18,085 nt of DNA from contig CAYXKM010000320.1 in NCBI GenBank assembly GCA_964465665.1, forward strand, positions 1-18,085. Reading direction: 5' to 3'. Positions 1 through 8,070 of this stretch are shown here, in pieces; position 1 is the stretch's first letter, and each line of letters opens with the position of its first letter. Source of the DNA: JAKEGN01 sp964465665. GTDB taxonomy: Bacteria; Pseudomonadota; Gammaproteobacteria; Steroidobacterales; Woeseiaceae. Below the pieces are notes generated by a model that saw only the letters and a program-made list of their open reading frames with translations, ran no database searches and was not told the DNA's origin. A program made the position numbers and the translations under genes.

Positions 1-1
1 G

Positions 2-1210
2 ACTCTCGAGGTCGTCGTGCGCGAAGTCGTGGAATCCTACGGCTACCGCGAGATTCGCCTGCCGATCATCGAACAAACGGAGCTGTTTCGACGGTCTATC
101 GGCGAGGTCACGGACATCGTCGAGAAGGAAATGTATACCTTCGTCGATCGCAACGGAGATAGCCTGACACTGCGGCCAGAAGCGACAGCCGGCATGGTCC
201 GCGCCGGGATCAGCCATGGGCTGCTGCACAATCAGCGCCAGAAGCTGTGGACAGTCGGACCGATGTTCCGGCACGAGAAGCCGCAAAAAGGCCGCTATCG
301 GCAGTTTCACCAGTTCGATGTCGAAGCCATGGGCTACGCAGGACCGGATGTCGATGCGGAACTCATCATTATGTGCGCGCGCCTGTGGAAGCGACTGGGC
401 CTGTCCCGGCTGACCCTGGAAATCAATTCGCTGGGCACACCGGAATCGAGGAATGGCTACCGCGAGGAACTCGTTCGCTACTTTTCGGCAGTGAAAAACC
501 GGCTGGATGAGGATAGTATGCGCCGCCTCGGGCAGAATCCGCTGCGCATTCTGGACAGCAAAAACCCGGATTTGCAGGAGATCATAGCCGCCGCGCCGCG
601 GATGCTCGATTTCCTCGACGCCGGATCGGCGGCGCATTTTGCTGCGGTAATGGAATTTCTGGATGCTGCCGGGGTCCCCTATACGGTCAATCCACGGCTG
701 GTGCGCGGATTGGACTATTACTCCCGTACGGTCTTCGAATGGCTGACGGATGCGCTGGGCGCACAGGGGGCGGTTTGCTCCGGCGGGCGCTATGACGGCC
801 TGGTGGAAAAACTGGGCGGCCGCCCGACACCTGCCATCGGCTGGGCCATGGGGGTCGAGCGCCTGGTCGCGCTGTACGAGGTCTGCGGCGGCAAAGCGGA
901 CGAACGGGTGCCGGATGTCTATGTCGTGGCCGTCGGCGACCGGGCGACCAGCGCCGCATTTGCAGTAGCCGAGGCCTTACGCGACGCATCGCCGCCGATC
1001 AGGCCGGAACTGAACCTGGGCGGCGGCAACTTCAAGGCGCAGTTGAAGCGTGCCGACAAGAGTGGCGCGCGGTATGCCGTAATCCTCGGCGAGGATGAGG
1101 TGAGCGGCGACCGGGTAGCGGTCAAACCGTTGCGCGACGCAGAGGATCAGTTCGACGTAGCCGTCAGCGCGTTGGCGGGAGAATTGCAGCAGCGTTTGCA
1201 CGCCAGCTGA
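2..1210 (+). CDS. hisS: Histidine--tRNA ligase (5'-truncated by window edge)
   Basis: Class II aminoacyl-tRNA synthetase that charges tRNA-His in the cytoplasm. The open frame runs in from the left edge, and the codons before the GTG at 17 already read as HisS (TLEVVVREVVESYGY), so that GTG is not the start; roughly the first 15-20 residues are missing. Motif 2 is visible as PMFRHEKPQKGRYRQFHQ. The HisS signatures LVRGLDYYSRTVFEW and CSGGRYDGLVEKLGG follow, and motif 3 lies in AIGWAMGVERL. The last 90 or so residues form the anticodon-binding domain (VPDVYVVAVGD, then LNLGGGNFKAQLKRADKSGA). It is first in the run hisS-yfgM-bamB-der, a conserved gammaproteobacterial order, and is separated from yfgM by 71 bp. 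Identity is essentially certain; only the N-terminus is not visible. Confidence 0.97.
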   Translation, partial: TLEVVVREVVESYGYREIRLPIIEQTELFRRSIGEVTDIVEKEMYTFVDRNGDSLTLRPEATAGMVRAGISHGLLHNQRQKLWTVGPMFRHEKPQKGRYRQFHQFDVEAMGYAGPDVDAELIIMCARLWKRLGLSRLTLEINSLGTPESRNGYREELVRYFSAVKNRLDEDSMRRLGQNPLRILDSKNPDLQEIIAAAPRMLDFLDAGSAAHFAAVMEFLDAAGVPYTVNPRLVRGLDYYSRTVFEWLTDALGAQGAVCSGGRYDGLVEKLGGRPTPAIGWAMGVERLVALYEVCGGKADERVPDVYVVAVGDRATSAAFAVAEALRDASPPIRPELNLGGGNFKAQLKRADKSGARYAVILGEDEVSGDRVAVKPLRDAEDQFDVAVSALAGELQQRLHAS

Positions 1211-1223
1211 CAATCCATGCATC

Positions 1224-1249
1224 GCCGGCCATCGACGACTTTGGCTGGC
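1224..1249 (+). other. Small imperfect stem-loop between hisS and yfgM
   Basis: The arms GCCGGCCA (1224-1231) and TGGCTGGC (1242-1249) pair over 8 positions, with one G-U wobble and a 10-base loop. No T-run follows, so it is not a standard intrinsic terminator. It could be an mRNA processing or stability element in a polycistronic transcript, or chance in GC-rich sequence. Confidence 0.25.
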
Positions 1250-1281
1250 AGCAACAAAGGGCAATCAAAAAGGCGAGTTTC

Positions 1282-2004
1282 GTGGAAGACCTATCGGAAA
1301 AAGAACAACTGGAGATCATGCGCACCTGGTGGCAGGAGAACGGCCGCTATGTCATCAGCGGCATAGTCCTCGGCATCGCGCTCCTGGCAGGCTGGAACTA
1401 CTGGCAGTCTGCGCAAAAGACCGCGCAGCTCGAAGCGTCCGCGCTGTATGAATCCCTCCTGGACAATGTGGCGAGCGGCAGCCTCGAGCCGTCCGAATCG
1501 ACTGCGGCAACTTTGTATGACCAGTACGCTGCGACTGCCTACGCCGCGCAGGCGCGCCTCGCGATGGCGCGACTTTACATGGACAAAGGGCGCGACCAGG
1601 ACGCCGCCGTCACCCTGCGCGCGTTGCTGGAGTCGCGGGGCAATGCAGAACTCAAGCCGGTAGCGCGATTGCGCCTCGCGCGGGTATTGCTCTATCAGGA
1701 CAAGGCGGCAGAAGCCGTGGAACTCCTGAGCGGCCAGCCGGCCGGCGCTTTTTCGGCGCGCTACAACGAAGTGCTTGGCGATGCCTATGTTGCACTCGGG
1801 CGATTCGAGGAAGCGGCTGAAGCCTATGCCGTTGCCGTGAGCGACGATCCGACCCGGCTCACGGTCGACCGCACGCTGGTGCAGATGAAGATCAACGATC
1901 TGCCGGAACCCGGCGAGGTCGTAGCCGTCGATGAAACCCTGCAGGTGCCCGTCGAAGAGGCTGCCGGAGTTGCCGATCCGACTGTGGAGGAGGACGCACA
2001 GTGA
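1282..2004 (+). CDS. yfgM: YfgM-family membrane-anchored TPR protein (Sec translocon ancillary subunit)
   Basis: YfgM homologue, in E. coli an inner-membrane protein that associates with SecYEG and periplasmic chaperones. The 240-residue product has a short cytoplasmic N-terminus with the family-like stretch MRTWWQENGRYVISG. One transmembrane segment follows at about residues 24-42 (ISGIVLGIALLAGWNYW). The remaining periplasmic part is alpha-helical and TPR-like (LAMARLYMDKGRDQDAA; LGDAYVALGRFEEAAEAYA) and ends in an acidic tail. The conserved C-terminal VQMKINDLP is present. The start is GTG with only a weak upstream AGGCGAG. It lies between hisS and bamB as in many Gammaproteobacteria, and its stop overlaps the bamB GTG by 4 bp, which implies translational coupling. 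The family call is strong; the exact partners are inferred. Confidence 0.9.
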   Translation: MEDLSEKEQLEIMRTWWQENGRYVISGIVLGIALLAGWNYWQSAQKTAQLEASALYESLLDNVASGSLEPSESTAATLYDQYAATAYAAQARLAMARLYMDKGRDQDAAVTLRALLESRGNAELKPVARLRLARVLLYQDKAAEAVELLSGQPAGAFSARYNEVLGDAYVALGRFEEAAEAYAVAVSDDPTRLTVDRTLVQMKINDLPEPGEVVAVDETLQVPVEEAAGVADPTVEEDAQ

Positions 2005-3197
2005 CCGCGATCAACCGTCTGCTAAGCATCGCGCTGCTATGCACTGTAGCCGGCGGCTGCGGCATTTTCGGCGGCAAGGACGACGAATTGCCTCCTAAGG
2101 AATTGACAGATTTCAAGCAGACGCTGGATGTGCGAAAAGTCTGGTCGGCGAAACTCGGTAAGGGCTCGGAACTGTTGCGCATCAACCTGACCCCGGCAGG
2201 CGATGGCCGGTGGGTTTATGCGGCGAGCCACGATGGCAAGGTCAGTGCGTTCGATCCGGAGTCCGGAAAACTCCAATGGCGGCAGGAGCTCGAAGTCAGG
2301 CTTTCGGCTGGCCCCGGAGTCGGCAGTGGGCTGGTGGTGGTTGCCGGCCCCGACGGCGATGTGGTTGCGCTCCGCAGCACCGATGGCAGCACAGCCTGGC
2401 GCAGCAACGTGGTCGGCGAAGTGCTGGCGTCACCGATGATCAAGGATGATGTCGTTATCGTGTACACGATCAACGGCGTACTGCGAGCGCTTTCAGCCCT
2501 CGACGGCACCGAACGCTGGTCGATCGAGCAGTCGTCACCGGCATTGACATTACGCGGCGCCGCGACACCGCTTATCGTGGGACGATCCGTCATCGCGGGA
2601 TTCGATAACGGGCGCCTGATCGCGGTGTCGCTGGAGGATGGCGTAACCGAGTGGGAAGTCATGATGTCGCCGCCATCGGGCCGCTCCGACCTCGAGCGGC
2701 TTTCCGACATCGACGGCTACATGGCCACGGTAGGACAGGACGTGTACGCGGCCGGCTACCAGGGACGCGTGGCGTCGCTCGCGGCAGAGTCCGGTCAGGT
2801 CCTGTGGGCACGCGAGATCTCGACCTATGCCGGCATCGGTGCCGACTGGAACAACGTCTACATCGTTGCGGACAACGGCGAGCTGATTGCGTTGCGGCGT
2901 AGTGGCAGCGACGTGTGGCGGCAGGACGCACTGTTGCGCCGGACTCCGACGGCACCGGTCGCGTTCAACAACACCGTGGTGGTTGGGGATTTCGAAGGCT
3001 ATGTGCATTTTTTCAGCAACGAAGACGGTACGCCGGTTGCGCGCCTTCGCTCCGGGAAAAGCTTGTTCTTTGGCGCGCCCGTCGTCGTCGGTACGCGCCT
3101 GCTGGTGCAATCCGAGGACGGCACGTTGACAGCCTTTGCCGTGAACCTGCCGAAACGGCCCGGAAACGCCGGCGACGTCGCCGAAGAAAAGACTTAA
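2001..3197 (+). CDS. bamB: Outer-membrane assembly lipoprotein BamB
   Basis: Lipoprotein subunit of the BAM complex, which folds beta-barrel proteins into the outer membrane. The 398-residue protein starts with a lipoprotein signal sequence; the lipobox AGGC puts the acylated cysteine at residue 20. It is followed by Gly rather than Asp, consistent with outer-membrane sorting. The mature part shows repeated PQQ-like beta-propeller blades: AFDPESGKLQWRQEL, ALRSTDGSTAWRSNV, ALSALDGTERWSIE, AVSLEDGVTEWEV, SLAAESGQVLWAREI and further weaker ones, as expected for the eight-bladed propeller. Length matches the family. GTG start in a GTGA overlap with the end of yfgM; der follows after 24 bp. The yfgM-bamB-der order supports orthology. 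Confidence 0.95.
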   Translation: MTAINRLLSIALLCTVAGGCGIFGGKDDELPPKELTDFKQTLDVRKVWSAKLGKGSELLRINLTPAGDGRWVYAASHDGKVSAFDPESGKLQWRQELEVRLSAGPGVGSGLVVVAGPDGDVVALRSTDGSTAWRSNVVGEVLASPMIKDDVVIVYTINGVLRALSALDGTERWSIEQSSPALTLRGAATPLIVGRSVIAGFDNGRLIAVSLEDGVTEWEVMMSPPSGRSDLERLSDIDGYMATVGQDVYAAGYQGRVASLAAESGQVLWAREISTYAGIGADWNNVYIVADNGELIALRRSGSDVWRQDALLRRTPTAPVAFNNTVVVGDFEGYVHFFSNEDGTPVARLRSGKSLFFGAPVVVGTRLLVQSEDGTLTAFAVNLPKRPGNAGDVAEEKT

Positions 3198-3221
3198 GAC
3201 ACGTTTCGTACGTGCTTCCCC

Positions 3222-4625
3222 ATGCTCCCAGTCATCGCATTGATCGGTCGGCCCAATGTCGGCAAATCGACACTTTTTAACCGGCTGACCAAGTCACGCG
3301 ACGCGCTGGTCGCGGACTTTCCGGGACTGACGCGCGACCGGCAGTATGGTTTCGGCAAACTCGGTCCCGTTCCCTACATCGTCGTCGATACCTGCGGCGT
3401 CGAGGGAGGCGAAACCGGCATCAGCGAATTGATGGTAGAGCAAACCGTGCGTGCCTTGTCTGAGGCCGATGTCGCCATCGTGCTGGTTGATGGCCGCGCC
3501 GGGCGCACCGCCGCCGACGAGCATGTTGCCGAACTTGTGCGGCAACACGCAAAATCATCCTGGCTCGCGGTCAACAAATCCGAAGGCCTCGACCCGGCCA
3601 TCGCATCGACCGAATTTCACAGCCTCGGACTCGGAGAGCCAGTCGCGATTTCCGCAGCGCACGGCGATCGAATTTCGGCGCTCGTCGATGAAGTGCTGGC
3701 TCCCTATGCCGATCAGGCAGACGAAGCCGATGAAGCGGACGAAATATCCACGGACCCGGATGCGCTGCACATCGCGGTGATCGGCCGCCCCAATGTCGGC
3801 AAGTCGACGCTGATCAACCGCCTCGTCGGCGAGGAACGGCTGCTGGTGTTCGACCAGCCTGGCACCACGCGCGACAGCATCAAGGTGCCGTTCGAGCGTG
3901 ACGGAAAATCCTACGTGCTGATCGACACGGCCGGTGTGAGGCGACGCTCGAAAGTTCATGAGACGGTCGAAAAATTTAGTATTATCAAAGCATTACAAGC
4001 AATAGAGCGCGCCGGCGTCGTGATTGCGGTGCTGGACGCGCACGAAGGGGTCACGGAACAGGACGTGAGCCTCATGGGGCTCATCGTCGAGCGCGGCAGG
4101 GCGCTCGTGGTGGTCATCAACAAGTGGGATGGCCTGACCGCGGCACAGCGACGGGAAGTGCGCGATGCGCTGGACCGTCGCCTGCCATTTCTCGAATTCG
4201 CCAAGCGCATCACGATATCCGCGCTGCACGGGACCGCGGTGGGCGACCTGCTGCCGGCGGTCGACAACGCATACCGCGCCGCGACCCGCGATCTGGCCAC
4301 CGGTGACCTGACGCGCGAACTGGAGAACGCCGTCATCGCCCATACCCCGCCGCTGGTGCGGGGCCGCCGGATCCGATTGCGCTACGCTCACCAGGGCGGC
4401 CGCAATCCGCCGGTCATCGTCATCCATGGCAATCAGACCGAGAGAGTGCCGGATGTCTACCGGCGCTATCTCATGAACTGGTTTCGCAAGGCCTTTCGAC
4501 TGAAAGGCACGCCGGTGCGGCTGGTATTCAAGACCGGAGAGAATCCGTTCAAAGGCCGCCGCAACAAGCTGACACCTCGACAGGAGCGGAAGCGCCAGCG
4601 GCTCATGAAGCACACGCGGCGATAG
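3222..4625 (+). CDS. der: Ribosome-assembly GTPase Der (EngA)
   Basis: Essential GTPase with two G domains in tandem, required for 50S subunit maturation. G domain 1 has the P-loop GRPNVGKS (residues 9-16) and DFPGLTRDR. Its base-recognition motif reads NKSE (118-121) rather than the canonical NKxD. After an acidic linker (DQADEADEADE) comes G domain 2, with P-loop GRPNVGKS (188-195), DQPGTTRDS, DTAGVRRRSK and a canonical NKWD (300-303). The C-terminal KH-like domain contains PPLVRGRRIRLRYAHQGG and IHGNQ, and the tail is basic (KRQRLMKHTRR). The 467-residue length is normal. ATG start, 24 bp after bamB. The D-to-E change in the first NKxD is conservative and, as I recall, occurs in some proteobacterial Der proteins; I would not predict loss of function. 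Confidence 0.97.
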   Translation: MLPVIALIGRPNVGKSTLFNRLTKSRDALVADFPGLTRDRQYGFGKLGPVPYIVVDTCGVEGGETGISELMVEQTVRALSEADVAIVLVDGRAGRTAADEHVAELVRQHAKSSWLAVNKSEGLDPAIASTEFHSLGLGEPVAISAAHGDRISALVDEVLAPYADQADEADEADEISTDPDALHIAVIGRPNVGKSTLINRLVGEERLLVFDQPGTTRDSIKVPFERDGKSYVLIDTAGVRRRSKVHETVEKFSIIKALQAIERAGVVIAVLDAHEGVTEQDVSLMGLIVERGRALVVVINKWDGLTAAQRREVRDALDRRLPFLEFAKRITISALHGTAVGDLLPAVDNAYRAATRDLATGDLTRELENAVIAHTPPLVRGRRIRLRYAHQGGRNPPVIVIHGNQTERVPDVYRRYLMNWFRKAFRLKGTPVRLVFKTGENPFKGRRNKLTPRQERKRQRLMKHTRR

Positions 4626-4633
4626 AGCAGGAT

Positions 4634-4661
4634 TTGGCCAACGCATCGATGCTGATATAAA
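4634..4661 (+). promoter_or_regulatory. Candidate sigma70 promoter with extended -10 for metX
   Basis: TTGGCC (4634-4639, 4 of 6 matches to TTGACA) is followed after 16 bp by TATAAA (4656-4661, 5 of 6 matches to TATAAT). TGA directly precedes the -10 box, giving an extended -10 element (TGnTATAAA). The predicted start of transcription is about 4668-4669, exactly at the metX GTG, so the transcript would be leaderless. It lies in the 43-bp gap after der. Found by eye; not tested. Confidence 0.45.
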
Positions 4662-4668
4662 TGAATCC

Positions 4669-5796
4669 GTGAATTCCTCGCCTCAATTCGCCAGGGTCGA
4701 AGGCCGCTTCCCGATGCACCGCGGTGGCTGGCTCGAATCGCCGTCGATTGCGTTCGAAACCTGGGGAACGTTGCGGGGCAAAGGCGACAACGCGATCATG
4801 GTATTCACCGGCCTTTCACCATCGGCGCACGCCGCGTCCTCGGCGGAAAATCCGGCGCCCGGGTGGTGGGAAGAGATGATCGGATCCGGCTTGCCACTCG
4901 ATACCGACCACTATTTCGTCATATGCATAAATTCCCTCGGCAGCTGTTTTGGCTCGACCGGGCCTGCATCCCTAGACCCGCAGACCGGGGAACGGTATCG
5001 GCTGAGGTTCCCGGTCTTAAGCCTTGAGGATGTCGCCGAAGGCGGCTACGTGGTGGCAAGACACCTCGGACTCGAGAAACTGCACACCGTCATCGGCTGT
5101 TCCATGGGCGGCATGACTGCACTCGGCTTCTGCGTGCGGCATCCGGGCTTCAGCGACGGCCTTATCCTGATCTCTTCGGCCACGCGGGCCTTGCCCTTTG
5201 CCATCGCGGTGCGCTCACTGCAACGCGAAATGATCCGGCAGGACCCGAAATGGCTGGGTGGCGACTACGATCCCGCGGCTCCGCCGATCACCGGGCAACG
5301 ACTGGCGCGAAAGCTCGGCATGATCACCTACCGTTCCGCCAAAGAATGGGAACAACGTTTCGGCAGGGAGCGCGTGACGGCGGAGCGGCACGCCGGCGAC
5401 CCGTTCAACCCCGATTTTTCGGTCGAGTCCTACCTCGAGATGCACGCCAACCGCTTTACCGGGCAATTCGATCCGAATTGCTATCTGTACCTGTCCCGCG
5501 CTTCCGATCTGTTCGATCTTGCCGAACACGGCGGCTCTCTCAAGTCCGGTTTCGGCAAAGTGAAGCTTGCGCGTGCGCTGGTGATTGGCGTCGAGACCGA
5601 CATACTCTTTCCATTGCATCAGCAGCAACAACTGGCGGAGGGCCTGTCAGCGGTCGTGCCGGATGTTCGCTTCGTGCCGCTCGCCTGTATCCGCGGACAC
5701 GATTCCTTCCTGGTCGACATGGACGCGTTTCGACCCGTGATCTGCAGTTTCTTCGAAAGCTGCGGATTCGCCTCAGGGAGCGGCCGGCAGGAATAG
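4669..5796 (+). CDS. metX: MetX-family amino-acid O-acyltransferase, probably serine (or homoserine) O-succinyltransferase
   Basis: Alpha/beta-hydrolase acyltransferase that activates the hydroxyl of homoserine or serine for sulfur assimilation. The nucleophile elbow GCSMGGM carries Ser145; Asp311 (GVETDILFP) and His344 (RGHDSFLVD) complete the triad. The 375-residue length fits. From memory, TGLSPSAHA, GWWEEMIG, INSLGSCFGSTGPASL, QREMIRQDP, ITYRSAKEWEQRFGR, CYLYLSRASDLFDL and LFPLHQQQQLAEGL match the Xanthomonas protein assigned as a serine O-succinyltransferase far better than classical homoserine acetyltransferases with an ALTGD-type motif. If so, its role is in cysteine rather than methionine synthesis. 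The start is GTG with no visible Shine-Dalgarno and no in-frame ATG or GTG in the preceding 43-bp gap; a good promoter sits immediately upstream. The last 24 bp overlap the convergent M23 peptidase gene. Confidence 0.9.
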   Translation: MNSSPQFARVEGRFPMHRGGWLESPSIAFETWGTLRGKGDNAIMVFTGLSPSAHAASSAENPAPGWWEEMIGSGLPLDTDHYFVICINSLGSCFGSTGPASLDPQTGERYRLRFPVLSLEDVAEGGYVVARHLGLEKLHTVIGCSMGGMTALGFCVRHPGFSDGLILISSATRALPFAIAVRSLQREMIRQDPKWLGGDYDPAAPPITGQRLARKLGMITYRSAKEWEQRFGRERVTAERHAGDPFNPDFSVESYLEMHANRFTGQFDPNCYLYLSRASDLFDLAEHGGSLKSGFGKVKLARALVIGVETDILFPLHQQQQLAEGLSAVVPDVRFVPLACIRGHDSFLVDMDAFRPVICSFFESCGFASGSGRQE

Positions 5797-6597
5797 CGCG
5801 GGATCGACCGCCGTACCGTTCAGGTACACCGCGAAGTGCAGGTGTGCGCCGGTCACCCTGCCGGTTGCACCGACCGTGCCCAGCAAAGCCCCGGGTTCGA
5901 GCTCCTGACCGGTCGCTACGCCGATAGAATCCAGGTGGCAGTACATCGTGACAAATCCCTGTCCGTGATCGATGACCACTGTATTGCCGTTGAAGAAAAA
6001 TTCTCCGTCTGCAATAACGGTTCCGGCCGCCGGCGCGCGGATCCCGGTGCCTAGGCCAGCAGCGATGTCCATACCTTTGTGCGGGGAACGCGGCTGATCG
6101 TTGAAAAATCGTCGCAAGCCGAAACTCGAACTGCGTGCGCCGTCGACGGGAGGGTGCAGCCCTAGCACCGGCGGCGCCGGATCGCTCCAGGCGGAAATCG
6201 CAGCATCGAGTACCTTGCGTTCGCGGGCGATGCGCTCGAGCTCCGCCGGGTCGGGCTCGACGTACTTCCGGCTCACCGTCAACCGTTGCTCCGGATAAGC
6301 ATGAGCATGGATCTCGAAGGACACGGTTCGTTCCGCGCCGCCGGCAGATTGCAGCCTGACCGTCGCGGCGCCGGGCTCGTGCTCCAGCGGAATACCGACG
6401 ATGGCCCGCCATCGGCCATCGACTTCAGCAACGAGCGCCTTTCGCCCGTTGAAAATGGCCACCGGCCTTGAATTATCCGCCGGTCCCGCGTCGATCACGG
6501 CGACCCCGCCGGGCCGGGGTGTATGTGCAGGCATGCCGTACGCATGCTGAATGCATGACAGCATGAGCAGCACGGCCAACACTAACAACCTATGCAT
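5773..6597 (-). CDS. Exported M23-family metallopeptidase (LytM domain)
   Basis: Probable periplasmic zinc peptidase or LytM-type factor acting on peptidoglycan cross-links. Taking the ATG at 6597 gives 274 residues with a signal peptide (MHRLLVLAVLLMLSC, then a likely cut after AYG). A longer in-frame start upstream would put a charged stretch before the signal peptide. A beta-rich N-terminal region follows, then a short helix around ELERIARERKVLDAA, then the LytM domain. The zinc ligands are intact: His173 and Asp177 in HKGMD, and His252-Leu-His254 in GAHLHFAVYLNG. This suggests an active enzyme rather than an inactive EnvC/NlpD-like activator. The ATG overlaps the xseA stop by 8 bp, so the two genes are probably translationally coupled. 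The 3' end overlaps metX on the other strand by 24 bp. Family sure; substrate unknown. Confidence 0.9.
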   Translation of the reverse strand: MHRLLVLAVLLMLSCIQHAYGMPAHTPRPGGVAVIDAGPADNSRPVAIFNGRKALVAEVDGRWRAIVGIPLEHEPGAATVRLQSAGGAERTVSFEIHAHAYPEQRLTVSRKYVEPDPAELERIARERKVLDAAISAWSDPAPPVLGLHPPVDGARSSSFGLRRFFNDQPRSPHKGMDIAAGLGTGIRAPAAGTVIADGEFFFNGNTVVIDHGQGFVTMYCHLDSIGVATGQELEPGALLGTVGATGRVTGAHLHFAVYLNGTAVDPALFLPAAP

Positions 6598-7963
6598 TGG
6601 ATCCACCGCGGACCGTATCGACGGTCGCCGATACGACGCCCTTCGCGAGCTGCGCCTCGATTCGATCACCGGCCGAGACTTGTGTGATGTCTGTCAGGAG
6701 CCGGCCGCTGGCAACGTCCTTCACGATGGCATAACCGCGTTGCAGCGTCGCCAGCGGACTGACCGCATGCAGCGCTCGCATGGCAAGGTCGAGCCGGTGA
6801 TTCGCAGACTGCACCCTCGTTTCGGCGGCGGCATTCAGTTGCCGGTGCAGTGCCGACAGCCTGTGCACGGCCCGTTGCACGTTCAGGGCCGGCGATAGCT
6901 GCATCAGCCGCGATGTGGCCTGGTCCAGCATGCGACCGCGTACGCCGAGGCCGTGGCGCATGGAAGCGGCCAGGAGCTGGCGCAGGTTTCGAAGCCAGTC
7001 CTTTTGTCGCGCAAGTGTCGCCGCCGGACTCATCTGCATCAACTGCCGGCTCAACCAGTCCAGCCTCTGGTAACGGTTTTGCAGATGCCGGCGCACTAGC
7101 GTCGCGTTTCGGGAGGCGAGCGAGACGAACATGCGTTGCCATTCCGCCTGGTCCGGCACCACGAGTTCGGCCGCGCCGCTCGGCGTCGGAGCCCGGACAT
7201 CCGCAACCAGGTCACAGATGGTGAAGTCCACCTCGTGCCCGACGGCGCTGACAACCGGAATCGGGCATGCAGCGATGGCGCGCGCCAGCGCCTCGTCGTT
7301 GAATGACCAAAGATCCTCGAGCGAGCCGCCGCCCCGACCGATGATAAGCACATCGCATTCGTTGCGGCGTAACGCAGAGGCCAGCGCATCGCGAAGTTCC
7401 ATTGCTGCGGTCTCGCCCTGTACTGCGGAGGGATAGACGATGACCGGGATGGCCGGGAATCGTCGTTTCAACACGCTGAGTATGTCGCGTATGGCCGCAC
7501 CGCTGGGAGAAGTGATGACGCCGATCCGCCGGGGCAGGGCCGGCAGTGGCTTCTTGCGCTCGGCATCGAAAAGGCCTTCGGCAGCGAGCTTTTTTTTCAG
7601 AACTTCGAACTGGCGGCGCAGCGCGCCCTCGCCGGCGGGCTCCAGTTGCTCCACGATCAGCTGGTAGTCGCCGCGCGCTTCGTAAATGCTGACTCGGCCG
7701 AATGCGAGCATGCGATCGCCGTCCTTGAAGCCGCTGCGCTGGCCGATAGTCGGGCCGCGCTGCCGCTGCAGGAACCATGCGCACCGGATCTGCGCGGTTT
7801 CGTCTTTCAGGCTGAAATACAGGTGGCCCGATGCCGGCCTGGCGAGATTCGACAGTTCGCCGACCACCCAGACGCGGGTCATACCCTGCTCGAGCAGGTT
7901 GCGGGCACGGCGATTCAGCTCGCTGACAGTGATGGCCGTGCCATTCTCGAGGTTTCCGTTCAC
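6590..7963 (-). CDS. xseA: Exodeoxyribonuclease VII large subunit
   Basis: Large catalytic subunit of exonuclease VII, which degrades single-stranded DNA from both ends together with XseB. With the GTG at 7963 the protein has 457 residues. It has an N-terminal OB-fold (ITVSELNRRARNLLEQG, VGELSNLARPASGHLYFSLKD). The catalytic core contains GVITSPSGAAIRDIL, the glycine motif GRGGGS (209-214), DLWSFNDE, VSAVGHE (His243) and RAPTPSGAAE, and a long helical C-terminus follows. An upstream GTG at 8035 would add 24 residues of proline/arginine-rich sequence not typical of the family, so I prefer 7963. Divergent from guaB, as in E. coli. It overlaps the downstream M23 gene by 8 bp. A TATACT box ends 6 bp before the GTG, so the mRNA may be leaderless. 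Confidence 0.95.
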   Translation of the reverse strand: MNGNLENGTAITVSELNRRARNLLEQGMTRVWVVGELSNLARPASGHLYFSLKDETAQIRCAWFLQRQRGPTIGQRSGFKDGDRMLAFGRVSIYEARGDYQLIVEQLEPAGEGALRRQFEVLKKKLAAEGLFDAERKKPLPALPRRIGVITSPSGAAIRDILSVLKRRFPAIPVIVYPSAVQGETAAMELRDALASALRRNECDVLIIGRGGGSLEDLWSFNDEALARAIAACPIPVVSAVGHEVDFTICDLVADVRAPTPSGAAELVVPDQAEWQRMFVSLASRNATLVRRHLQNRYQRLDWLSRQLMQMSPAATLARQKDWLRNLRQLLAASMRHGLGVRGRMLDQATSRLMQLSPALNVQRAVHRLSALHRQLNAAAETRVQSANHRLDLAMRALHAVSPLATLQRGYAIVKDVASGRLLTDITQVSAGDRIEAQLAKGVVSATVDTVRGGSNA

Positions 7964-7969
7964 CGTGCC

Positions 7970-7975
7970 AGTATA
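7970..7975 (-). promoter_or_regulatory. Candidate -10 box for xseA
   Basis: The minus strand reads TATACT, 5 of 6 matches to the sigma70 -10 consensus, followed by 6 bases (GGCACG) and then the xseA GTG at 7963. Transcription starting at the usual distance would begin at the start codon. I see no convincing -35 box at 16-18 bp. Confidence 0.25.
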
Positions 7976-8070
7976 CGGCCCCGGGCGGGAAATTCGCGCC
8001 CCGGCCCGGGCTGCGCGCACGGCCAGGTGCGACACCGGGCCATCACCCGGCGGAAATTCGGTGCCGGCGT

